Assembly: GCA_024401095.1 (NCBI GenBank)
Contig: JAKSLR010000026.1
Coordinates: 1 to 47,314 of the forward strand
Source of the DNA: Bacteroidaceae bacterium
GTDB taxonomy: Bacteria > Bacteroidota > Bacteroidia > Bacteroidales > Bacteroidaceae
Direction: 5' to 3'
Length of the DNA: 47,314 nt
Shown here: piece after piece, positions 18,300 through 26,340 of the stretch
How positions within the stretch are numbered: the first letter of the stretch is position 1
Layout of the letters: the number at the start of each line of letters is the position of its first letter
Translations under genes and position numbers: made by a program
The notes under the pieces: generated by a model
What the model saw: only the letters and a program-made list of their open reading frames with translations
Told to the model about the DNA's origin: nothing
Databases searched by the model: none

Positions 18300-19444
18300 T
18301 GATGAACACTCCAAAATTTATTGGATTCTTGATACTAGCTTGTATCTTTCTGGCTTCCTGCTCTGGAAGCCAGAAAGATCAAAACAGTTACATCTCTGCA
18401 GATGCACTTTTCCAACAACATGATTCTATTTTAGCACATGCTGAGGAATTCTCTGATTCTGTGGAGATTCTCTATGCCAAGGGCTTAAAGGTAAGTTATC
18501 AGGAAGATGGGATTCACGTAAGTATCAGCAATCCCGATCCTGCAGTAAAGCATGCAAAGGCAGAAGAATTAATCATCACAAAGCCTGCAACCAAATTTAT
18601 CTGTACCACAGCTCTTCAGTTAGGAAACTTCGAAGTTCTGGGATTGGAAGACCGTATCGTTGGAATGAACTCCCTTAAAAATTTGTTTAGTCCAAAGATG
18701 AGACAGCAGATGAAAGAAGGAACAACGGTCAAGATAGGAAAAGAAGGAAACTTCGATTTGGAAACCATCATAGCCACTCAGCCTGAGTATATTTTTGTAT
18801 CCGCCAGCAAACATGGCGGATTTGAAGCTTTGAAAGAGTGTGGAATTCCATTGATAAGCCACCACGGCTATAAAGAAGTTGATCCTTTAGGACAGGCAGA
18901 ATGGATTAAACTCATCGGCCTCCTTACTGGTGAAACTCGTCGTGCAAATGCTGTATTTGCAGATATAGAGAAGAAGTATCTGACTTTAAAGGAAGAAATC
19001 AAAACAGACTCTTTGAACTGTCCTACCGTCATCTCAGGAAGACAAATTCGTGACGGTTGGTATGTGGTTGGCGGGAAAAGCTACATGGCCCAAATATTTA
19101 AGGATGCTGGTGCAGACTATATTTTAAAAGACAACGAAGATTCTGGTGGTACAACCTTGGATTTTGAAGCTGTCTATGCACAAGGAATCAATGCAGAATT
19201 CTGGCAAATTGACAGCAGTTTTGATGGAGATTTTACACTAGATGTACTTGCGAATGAGGATGCACGCTATGCCACAATGAATGCTTATAAAAATCAGAAA
19301 GTCATTTTCTGTAATTTAGCACAGACCCCTTACCGCGAACTAGCTGGTGTTCAGCCGCACTTTGTCCTTGCTGATTTTGCAAAAGCTTTTCATCCAGAGA
19401 TATTGCCTAACTACCAACCAAAATTTTATAAGTTAATCAAATAA
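18299..19444 (+). CDS. ABC-importer substrate-binding lipoprotein, BtuF/FepB-like
   Basis: A 381-aa lipoprotein (signal ends LASC, Cys21) without acidic residues after the Cys, so probably held in the periplasm. The class III binding-protein fold (PF01497 type) is seen in KFICTTALQLGNFEVLGLEDRIVGM, the segment LETIIATQPEYIFVSASKHG, and the C-terminal lobe with YRELAGVQPHFVLADFAKAF. It starts inside the stop codon of the CbiK-like gene (TAATG). The matching permease is probably the convergent gene at 20692-21708. No ATPase gene is in the window. Confidence 0.85.
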   Translation: MMNTPKFIGFLILACIFLASCSGSQKDQNSYISADALFQQHDSILAHAEEFSDSVEILYAKGLKVSYQEDGIHVSISNPDPAVKHAKAEELIITKPATKFICTTALQLGNFEVLGLEDRIVGMNSLKNLFSPKMRQQMKEGTTVKIGKEGNFDLETIIATQPEYIFVSASKHGGFEALKECGIPLISHHGYKEVDPLGQAEWIKLIGLLTGETRRANAVFADIEKKYLTLKEEIKTDSLNCPTVISGRQIRDGWYVVGGKSYMAQIFKDAGADYILKDNEDSGGTTLDFEAVYAQGINAEFWQIDSSFDGDFTLDVLANEDARYATMNAYKNQKVIFCNLAQTPYRELAGVQPHFVLADFAKAFHPEILPNYQPKFYKLIK

Positions 19445-19452
19445 AAAGTAGA

Positions 19453-20115
19453 ATGAAATCTTTTTTGATTGGTGCGACCTCATCCGGCTGTGGAAAGACA
19501 ACCTTCACTATGGGTTTACTGCGCGCGTTGACAAAAAGAGGATACAATGTTCAGCCGTTCAAATGCGGTCCAGATTACATTGATCCTCTTTTTCATTCTG
19601 CAGCTAGTGGGCAAGAATCTGTAAATCTTGACACCTGGTTAGGATCTGAAAAACATGTCTGTGAACTATTTTCCCATTATTCATCAAATGCAGATATCAG
19701 TATAGTAGAAGGAGTTATGGGACTATTCGACGGATATGACAAAAGTAAAGGTTCCAGTGGAGAAATTGCAACTCTTCTGGATACTCCCGTTATACTCTTA
19801 GTAAACGCAAAGTCGGTTGCCTACTCAGTAGCGCCATTAATTTATGGCTTCAAGAATTTTCATCCAGAGATAAAACTAGCAGGTGTTGTCTTTAACATGG
19901 TAGCCAGTGATAGTCACTATTCTTATCTAGAACAGGCATGTGAGGACGCAGGTGTTACTAGTCTAGGTTATATGCAGAGAAATCCTTCTCTTTCCATTCC
20001 GAGTAGACATCTTGGATTAACTATCACAGCTAAGCAAGAAATGGAAAACCTTATACAGCTAGCGGCAGAAGAAATAGAAAAACATGTAAATATAGATAAA
20101 TTACTAGCTTTATGA
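19453..20115 (+). CDS. cbiA: Cobyrinic acid a,c-diamide synthase, N-terminal ATPase half (split CbiA)
   Basis: CbiA uses ATP and glutamine to amidate the a and c side chains of cobyrinic acid. This 220-aa product carries only the ATPase half: P-loop GATSSGCGKTTFTM, CGPDYIDPLFH, and EGVMGLFDGYD. It ends ...NIDKLLAL at TGA, exactly where full-length CbiA has its linker. The glutamine-amidotransferase half follows in the -1 frame, with ATGA overlap (20112-20115). Translation of the two is probably coupled and the halves likely form one enzyme. I see no classical slippery heptamer at the junction. Confidence 0.9.
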   Translation: MKSFLIGATSSGCGKTTFTMGLLRALTKRGYNVQPFKCGPDYIDPLFHSAASGQESVNLDTWLGSEKHVCELFSHYSSNADISIVEGVMGLFDGYDKSKGSSGEIATLLDTPVILLVNAKSVAYSVAPLIYGFKNFHPEIKLAGVVFNMVASDSHYSYLEQACEDAGVTSLGYMQRNPSLSIPSRHLGLTITAKQEMENLIQLAAEEIEKHVNIDKLLAL

Positions 20116-20708
20116 TTATAGCTGTTGCAAAAGACGAAGCATTTAATTTTACTTATCGTGCCAATATAGATGCCATGAAAGTATGTGGGAAAGTTGTTTT
20201 CTTTTCACCACTTTCTGATCAGGAGCTACCTAAATGTGACATGTTATATCTTCCGGGAGGATATCCAGAACTCTTTGCAGAAACGCTGGAACAGAATGCT
20301 TCCATGCGCCACTCTATACATCAATATGTTGAACAAGGGGGATTTGCATTTGCTGAATGCGGAGGAATGATGTATCTGACAAATAGCATCTCCATAGATG
20401 GAAAGAGCTATGCAATGTGCGATGTATTTCCTTTCTTAGCAACCATGGAGAACGCTCATCTACATTTAGGTTACAGATGTATATCTACCGATAATGATAC
20501 CCTCAAAGGGCACGAATTTCACTATTCGGAAGTAAAGGAAAATGCCAACTCAGAAATACAAATTACCCAGAACCAATTATCGGCTAAAGGTAAAGAAGTA
20601 GCAACATCCATTTATCGCTACAAAAACGTTATTGCAGGCTATACACATTGGTATTGGGCAGAGAAAGGTTTTGAGAACTTCCTCAATAATTTCAACGTTT
20701 TCTTTTGA
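20112..20708 (+). CDS. Cobyrinic acid a,c-diamide synthase, C-terminal glutaminase half (split CbiA)
   Basis: This 198-aa protein begins MIIAVAKDEAFNFTYRANID, which matches the first residues of the class I glutamine amidotransferase domain of CbiA (usual RIAVARDEAFNF). The conserved LPGGYPELFA and the nucleophile Cys in FAECGGMMYL are intact, as is the terminal THWYWAE segment. It therefore looks functional, not decayed. Its 3' end overlaps the convergent permease gene by 17 bp. A full-length CbiA would be about 415-420 aa if the frames were joined, near the lower end for the family. Confidence 0.88.
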   Translation: MIIAVAKDEAFNFTYRANIDAMKVCGKVVFFSPLSDQELPKCDMLYLPGGYPELFAETLEQNASMRHSIHQYVEQGGFAFAECGGMMYLTNSISIDGKSYAMCDVFPFLATMENAHLHLGYRCISTDNDTLKGHEFHYSEVKENANSEIQITQNQLSAKGKEVATSIYRYKNVIAGYTHWYWAEKGFENFLNNFNVFF

Positions 20709-21708
20709 GCAATACCCACAATGCTACTGGAGCACCTATCAATGCAGTGACAGAATTGATAGGAAGAGCTCCCTCAAATCCAGGTAAACGCGCAATCAAA
20801 TTACATAATAGCGCAAGGCTTGCACCACAAAACAAGGTAGAAGGAAGTAATATACGGTGATCTGATTTCTTAAAGAGTCCCCTGCAAATATGTGGAACGG
20901 CTAATCCCAAAAACATGATTGGACCACAATATGCTGTAACTATTGCCGTCAGAATTCCCGCTGAAGAAATAATCATCAACCGTGTTTTACGGATGTTAAG
21001 ACCTAAATTCAAAGCATATTGCTCTCCAAGAAGAAGCATGTTCAAAGGTTTTGCCAGTAACATAGAAAGCGGTAAAAGTACTGTCATCAATCCAACAAAC
21101 ACATACACTTGTCCACCGGTAACACGAGCAAAAGATCCTAATCCCCAAATTACATAAGCACGTATATCTTCTTCTGTTGAAAAGTATTTTAGAACACCAA
21201 TAATAGCACTTGCAATATAGCCAATCATTACACCAACAATAAGCAAGGTAACATTTCCTTGCACACGTTGAGAAAGGTAGACAATAATTGCCATTACAGA
21301 CAATGCTCCTATAATTGCAGCCAAAGTTAGAGCGGTATTTCCAAAAAAACCAAACTGGGTCATGATACCTCCTCCTAATGTACCAGAAAGTAGGACAACA
21401 AAAGCAACACCTAAACTAGCTGCACTGCTGATACCCAGAACTGAAGGACCTGCCAATGGATTATGAAATACAGTCTGCATTTCCAGACCAGCTACAGCTA
21501 AACCCGCACCACAAGCAATGGCAGTCATCGTTTGAGGCAAACGTGTCATCATAACGATATTTGTCCATACATCATTTGAAGTATCACCTCCAAACAGAAT
21601 GTTGAATACTTCCTTAACAGGAATGGCAACAGAACCTACAGTTAGGTTCAGCAAAGCCAACAGAGGAATGCTCAAAATGAGCATAAGCATTATTGAGGAT
21701 TGTCGCAT
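20692..21708 (-). CDS. FecCD/BtuC-type ABC importer permease
   Basis: A 338-aa polytopic inner-membrane protein with about ten helices. It shows FecCD signatures: RLPQTMTAIACGAGLAVAGLEMQ, HNPLAGPSVLGISSAASLG, and GPIMFLGLAVPHICRG containing the coupling-helix region. The substrate is likely a corrinoid or related tetrapyrrole, because it is the last gene of the minus-strand cobalamin operon, overlapping cbiJD by 19 bp. It pairs logically with the BtuF-like lipoprotein of the convergent operon. No BtuD-like ATPase lies beside either gene. Confidence 0.9.
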   Translation of the reverse strand: MRQSSIMLMLILSIPLLALLNLTVGSVAIPVKEVFNILFGGDTSNDVWTNIVMMTRLPQTMTAIACGAGLAVAGLEMQTVFHNPLAGPSVLGISSAASLGVAFVVLLSGTLGGGIMTQFGFFGNTALTLAAIIGALSVMAIIVYLSQRVQGNVTLLIVGVMIGYIASAIIGVLKYFSTEEDIRAYVIWGLGSFARVTGGQVYVFVGLMTVLLPLSMLLAKPLNMLLLGEQYALNLGLNIRKTRLMIISSAGILTAIVTAYCGPIMFLGLAVPHICRGLFKKSDHRILLPSTLFCGASLALLCNLIARLPGFEGALPINSVTALIGAPVALWVLLKRKR

Positions 21709-23417
21709 ATCAGTCTTATTTCAAGTTCTCCTGCAGGGAAAACAGTTCTACAATGTTTATGGCACAATTTCTTTATCTCTTCAAAAAATGCAGGAGGCAT
21801 GATTCCCCACAGTTCCCTTGCCATGGTAATTTGGTCAATCTTATACGCATCAGAACCAGCCAATTGCTTTAAAAAAAACTTATTCATCACCACCTTATGT
21901 GAATGGGTATTCAAGTGTCCCTCGGCAAGTTTTACAGCCTTACCTATCATAATAGCCAAAACCACCTTTTTTATTCCTATCTTATGAGCGGATTTTAAGG
22001 ATTCTCCAATAAAATTACCATAATGAATACAACGGATATCTCTATCCTTTTTCAATGCTTCCTCACTTTTTAATCCTGACACTAAGGCAATTTCCTGACA
22101 TCCTATAGCTTTAGCCACTTCAATTTCTTTACTAATACTTTGGATAAAAGCTTCGTGTGAGAGTGGTGAAACAATTCCTGACGTTCCTATAATGCTAATT
22201 CCTCCTAAGACACCCACTTTGGGATTAAAGGTTTTCTTCGCTAATTCCTCTCCTCCTTCTACTTCTATCATCACATCATAATCTGCAGAAGAAAGTGACC
22301 GAATTTCAGATGTAATCATTTTTCTAGGTGTTGGATTTACTGCAGGTTCACCGATAGGTATTCCTAGCCCCGGTAATGTAACAGTTCCAACGCCTTCACC
22401 TTTTATAAACCTAATGCCATGTGTGCCAGGGGTTATACATGCCGTAATCTTACATCCCTTTGTAACATCAGGATCATCGCTAAAATCTTTAACCACCGAA
22501 GCTTTTCCCTTTTCTTCCAATGAAACAGGAATTGTCATGATTTCCCCATCAGGGAGAGCAAAACTAATTTCCTCAGGAACGTCATCGGACAATAATGAAA
22601 GAAGGGCTGCTTTCACTGCAGCTGTAGCACAGGCTCCTGTAGTATAACCTGTCTTCAAAGGGAAAAAATTGGGGACAAGTTTTTCGATGACTCTCCTCAG
22701 ACCATATTTTCCTGTAACATATTGCCAATTCTGAGGTAGAGCAGGATGCTCTATTACAAACACTTTCAACCCTAAATCTATGGCAGCTCCAACTTTGGCA
22801 TCAAAGCCCCCACTTTCTCCGCTTTCTTTAGTAAGAATTGCATCACATCCTACCGAAGTCATCATCTGCTTCTCTTCTTCCAAAGAAGGAAGAATCATGT
22901 TCTCCGGATAAAACAACAAATTACTCGTAGGGAATTTGCTCTTTAAGGCTAAGTCAATACTCTCCGAACGATTAAGAATACGAAAGAGGGTTTTATGCTT
23001 TTTCCAATAGTCTGCTAGCTTTGCTATGGTATTAGTTCCCGACAAGGCCAATAGACATTGAGGAGAATGTGCATCCAACTTATTTATGGCATCCTGATAG
23101 TCGGAACAGTAGATTACATTTTCTCTATGGGATCCAAAAGAGCGTTGAACGCGAATAACTGGTAAACCTACACTTGCTATTTCCCGATGCAATGTTTCTG
23201 CAAATGGATGGGCAGCATCAATAATACACTGTACATCATGATTCTGGCAGAATAACTTCATTTCTTCGGCGGTACGCCCTCCTGTCAGTCGTACACCATA
23301 GTGTAACTCTACCTCTTGCAATGCGCTTTTAGTAGAATAGTAAAATGGCTTTCCTGCCTGTTCACAGACATCTACAGCCATACGACCTTCTGTTGTACCA
23401 CCAAAAATGAGTATCAT
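21690..23417 (-). CDS. Fused cobalt-precorrin-6A reductase (CbiJ) and cobalt-precorrin-5B C1-methyltransferase (CbiD)
   Basis: A 575-aa two-domain enzyme of the anaerobic corrin pathway. Residues 1 to about 245 form CbiJ (MILIFGGTTEGR, AAHPFAETLHREI, LTKESGESGG). From about 250 the CbiD domain begins (LKTGYTTGACATAAVKAAL) with GTSGIVSPLSHEA further on. CbiD uses SAM to methylate C1 and CbiJ reduces precorrin-6A afterwards, so the fusion joins neighbouring steps. Its ATG overlaps the stop of cbiGF (4 bp), in line with tight translational coupling. Confidence 0.93.
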   Translation of the reverse strand: MILIFGGTTEGRMAVDVCEQAGKPFYYSTKSALQEVELHYGVRLTGGRTAEEMKLFCQNHDVQCIIDAAHPFAETLHREIASVGLPVIRVQRSFGSHRENVIYCSDYQDAINKLDAHSPQCLLALSGTNTIAKLADYWKKHKTLFRILNRSESIDLALKSKFPTSNLLFYPENMILPSLEEEKQMMTSVGCDAILTKESGESGGFDAKVGAAIDLGLKVFVIEHPALPQNWQYVTGKYGLRRVIEKLVPNFFPLKTGYTTGACATAAVKAALLSLLSDDVPEEISFALPDGEIMTIPVSLEEKGKASVVKDFSDDPDVTKGCKITACITPGTHGIRFIKGEGVGTVTLPGLGIPIGEPAVNPTPRKMITSEIRSLSSADYDVMIEVEGGEELAKKTFNPKVGVLGGISIIGTSGIVSPLSHEAFIQSISKEIEVAKAIGCQEIALVSGLKSEEALKKDRDIRCIHYGNFIGESLKSAHKIGIKKVVLAIMIGKAVKLAEGHLNTHSHKVVMNKFFLKQLAGSDAYKIDQITMARELWGIMPPAFFEEIKKLCHKHCRTVFPAGELEIRLICDNPQ

Positions 23418-25174
23418 TCTTTCCCTTTTCTGAACAAGTGAGTAAAATGACCGTCGTATAATTTACTTAATCCCTCACGATTATCTATAGCATCACCAAC
23501 AACAATCATTGTTGTTAGCGTTAGGTTATTCTCTTTGACTATCTTTACTAGATCTTTCAACTGACCTCGAAAAATACGTTGATCCTTCCAAGTAAGCTTA
23601 TAACATGCTGCCACTGGAGTTTCTGGTGCATAGCCTCCTTCTAGCAACTCACGTTGAACTTGTTCAACAATACTGGCACTCAAGAAAATACACATTGTGC
23701 TCTGATGCTGAGCCAGCATATGGAGTTTTTCCTTATCTGGCATTGGAGTTCGACCTTCTCCGCGGGTTAAGATTATTGTCTGACAACGTTCTGGTATTGT
23801 AAACTGGCTACGTAATTCTGCTGCTGCTGCCAAAAACGAAGATATACCTGGGGTAATATGATAATCCATTTCGTATTTATCGAAGAATGCCATCTGTTCC
23901 TGAATGGCACCATAAATACACGGATCACCGGTATGCAAACGGACAACCAATTTTCCCTGGTCATAAAACTCCTTCATGAGAGCAAACTGTTCTTCCAAAT
24001 CCAAATCGGCAGATGATCGGACAGTTGCCCCAGCCTTTGCGCAAAAAGTCAATTCACGAGGAACCAGACTTCCCGCATATAGAATAAGGTCTGCCTTCTC
24101 CAAGAACTTTCTTCCACGCACACTAACCAGATCAGGATCGCCAGGACCTGCTCCGACAATTTCTATATGTCCATGTTTCTTTTGAGGTTCGGCCAAAGCA
24201 AATGTATAGTAAGCTTTGTCTTCATCCTTAATATAACATCCCTTCTGCTTCTCTACTGCTAAAACACCTTGATTTGAAGAAGCCAGCGCTGATGATTCTG
24301 CAACACCATAGCATCCTGTTACCTGGAATACTTTTTCACTAGGATTCGGTATTTCTATTTCTGCTAATTCCTGTGAAGAATAAATACATAGTTCTGCCTG
24401 AGGCAAAGCCCTTTCCAATTCTTTCAGCAAAGGCTCTTCTTTTTTCAATTCTATACTATTTATAGTTGCAATAGATTCTGGAGAAAATCCTAGCTCAACA
24501 ATCTCGTCGAGAAGTTGGAATGCAATCTCTTTTGGAGCCTGTTTCTGACAGCCAACTCCTAAATGCAAACAACGTGGATAATACTGAAGAACAGGAATGC
24601 CAACATTAGCATATAGACGTGAACTAACCAAAATCAACAATTCAAATTGACCCTTTTCCAATCCATAAGCAGTCATGCTATGAAACAACTTCACATGAGC
24701 AGGACAAGTCTCTTCCAGATATTCTGTTCCATTGTCACTGCATTCCAATACCAATGCAACTGGTTTTTTATTCACAAAAGCAGATATAGCCTGATTCATC
24801 TCCTGCCGGGAAAGATTAGAAACTCCCCAGCCATATTCTTGAGCTAATGTATCCAACGCCCAGAGTCCTGTATTGTCACTCTGAGTAGTAATGATAGCTT
24901 CTCCACCCGTGATTCTTGCAATGTCTTTTGCTAGCTTATTGGCTCCTCCGATATGACCACTTAAAACAGGAATAACATATTTACCGGTAGAGTCAACACA
25001 AACCACCGCAGGATCTGTATACTTATCTTTGATTAAGTCGGAAATCCTACGGACACAAATTCCCAATGCCCCTATAAAAACAATGGCATTGGCCTCTTGT
25101 TCAACTAGAAGTTCTTTTTGAATCTTTTCGCCTAACTTCTTTCCGGCTTCACTTATAGCTTCGACCTTTATCAT
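23414..25174 (-). CDS. Fused cobalt-precorrin-5A hydrolase (CbiG) and cobalt-precorrin-4 C11-methyltransferase (CbiF)
   Basis: A 586-aa protein. Residues 1 to about 330 are CbiG (GALGICVRRISDLI, PVLSGHIGGANKLA, LGVGCQKQAP), which opens the delta-lactone and removes acetaldehyde. From about 335 it is CbiF, a class III SAM methyltransferase (IVGAGPGDPDLVSVRGRKFL, YAGSLVPRELTF, RLHTGDPCIYGA). CbiF makes the substrate of CbiG, so this fusion too joins consecutive steps. It has 4-bp overlaps with its neighbours on both sides. Confidence 0.93.
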   Translation of the reverse strand: MIKVEAISEAGKKLGEKIQKELLVEQEANAIVFIGALGICVRRISDLIKDKYTDPAVVCVDSTGKYVIPVLSGHIGGANKLAKDIARITGGEAIITTQSDNTGLWALDTLAQEYGWGVSNLSRQEMNQAISAFVNKKPVALVLECSDNGTEYLEETCPAHVKLFHSMTAYGLEKGQFELLILVSSRLYANVGIPVLQYYPRCLHLGVGCQKQAPKEIAFQLLDEIVELGFSPESIATINSIELKKEEPLLKELERALPQAELCIYSSQELAEIEIPNPSEKVFQVTGCYGVAESSALASSNQGVLAVEKQKGCYIKDEDKAYYTFALAEPQKKHGHIEIVGAGPGDPDLVSVRGRKFLEKADLILYAGSLVPRELTFCAKAGATVRSSADLDLEEQFALMKEFYDQGKLVVRLHTGDPCIYGAIQEQMAFFDKYEMDYHITPGISSFLAAAAELRSQFTIPERCQTIILTRGEGRTPMPDKEKLHMLAQHQSTMCIFLSASIVEQVQRELLEGGYAPETPVAACYKLTWKDQRIFRGQLKDLVKIVKENNLTLTTMIVVGDAIDNREGLSKLYDGHFTHLFRKGKE

Positions 25175-26340
25175 TCTGCTTTCATTATATAGATTGGATT
25201 GAAATCATCTAAAGCCATACGAGAAACCTGAGTCAATCGCAGACCAATAGCACGAATTCCATCCTCAAACATTTTTTTACTCTCTTCTGAGACAGAATTA
25301 AACACAATACATGTATTTGGTGCCATAACTTCCTTTATTTTGGCAATCATTTCCACTAATCTTCCTCCATGTCCTCCTATAAACACAGCATCAGGAGTAG
25401 GATATCTTGTCAGATCTTCCTCCAGAAAATCACCGATCACCACCTCTATTCCCGGAACACCAAACTTCTTACTGTTCTGTTCCATCAAAACCCGTCCTTC
25501 TTCACGGACCTCAAACGAAGTTATATTCAGATGAGGGAACTGTAACTTGGCTTCAATACTCACACTTCCAGTACAAAAGCCCACATCCCAGAAAGAAGTC
25601 CTGTTGTGTAAATCCAACATTGAAAGAGACAACAAACGGATAGGCATTTTTGTTATCATCTTAGTCCTTCCATTCAGCAGATGGAACTCACTCTCAGGAA
25701 TACCAAAAGGACGATTTCTAGATGTCTTTTTTTGCAGAATTATACAATTCGGATTTGCATAATCTATCCCATGCTCATATTTAGATACACGTTCTGTTTC
25801 TTCATTCCCCAGATTCTCTCCTACGGACATCTCATAATTTGTATATCCATATTCTTGCATTCTGTTCCAAATAGTCTGAGGAGTCTTTTGCCTATCAGTC
25901 AGACAACCAATAAAGGATTCACCCGATATTAAAGCCTCATCAAACTTATTCCAAGGGCGACCTGTAAGGGAAACAACATGCATGTCCTGATATGGAAGAT
26001 TCAAGCGATGAGCCAGTAGCTGAAGAGAGTTGAACGAAGGAAAAACTTTCATATCGACTCCTGGTAACTCACGAAGAACTGTAGCAGCAAAGCCATAAAA
26101 CAAAGGATCACCTGATGCAAAAATAACGATGTCATCAAATGCTTTATATTGCTCAAAGACCTGAGAAAGTGGCACAGTAATGTCTATCCAAGTCGATTCG
26201 GATGGCAAATAATTACACATGATTTCATGATGGCGCTTTCCTCCCGAAAAAATCTTTCCTTGAGAAATCACTCTCATGACTTCTGGGGGAAACCATTGGT
26301 TTCGCCTATCACTTATTCCAATAATCGTGCACCTATACAT
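25171..26340 (-). CDS. Fused precorrin-6Y C5,15-methyltransferase (CbiE) and C15-methyltransferase/decarboxylase (CbiT), CobL-like
   Basis: A 389-aa bifunctional enzyme. The N-terminal half (about 1-210) is CbiE, with a GxxD-type segment FASGDPLFYGFA and SFNSLQLLAHRL. The C-terminal half (from about 215) is CbiT, with the SAM-binding segment FWDVGFCTGSVSIEA and FIGGHGG. SAM motif I reads DVGFCTGS where most CbiT proteins have D-I/V-GAGTGS. Together they methylate C5 and C15 and decarboxylate the C12 acetate chain. It overlaps cbiHC by 8 bp and cbiGF by 4 bp. Confidence 0.92.
   Translation of the reverse strand: MYRCTIIGISDRRNQWFPPEVMRVISQGKIFSGGKRHHEIMCNYLPSESTWIDITVPLSQVFEQYKAFDDIVIFASGDPLFYGFAATVLRELPGVDMKVFPSFNSLQLLAHRLNLPYQDMHVVSLTGRPWNKFDEALISGESFIGCLTDRQKTPQTIWNRMQEYGYTNYEMSVGENLGNEETERVSKYEHGIDYANPNCIILQKKTSRNRPFGIPESEFHLLNGRTKMITKMPIRLLSLSMLDLHNRTSFWDVGFCTGSVSIEAKLQFPHLNITSFEVREEGRVLMEQNSKKFGVPGIEVVIGDFLEEDLTRYPTPDAVFIGGHGGRLVEMIAKIKEVMAPNTCIVFNSVSEESKKMFEDGIRAIGLRLTQVSRMALDDFNPIYIMKAE

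Noticed and set aside
15080..19444. A pure heme-uptake (Iht-type) locus
   Set aside because: The gene types fit iht, but the operon is headed by a strong cobalamin riboswitch and continues into cbiA, so a corrinoid role is better supported. A heme-related step is still possible.
19453..20708. cbiA as a pseudogene broken by frameshift
   Set aside because: Both halves keep catalytic motifs, the break is exactly at the domain linker, and the overlap is the ATGA type used for coupled translation.
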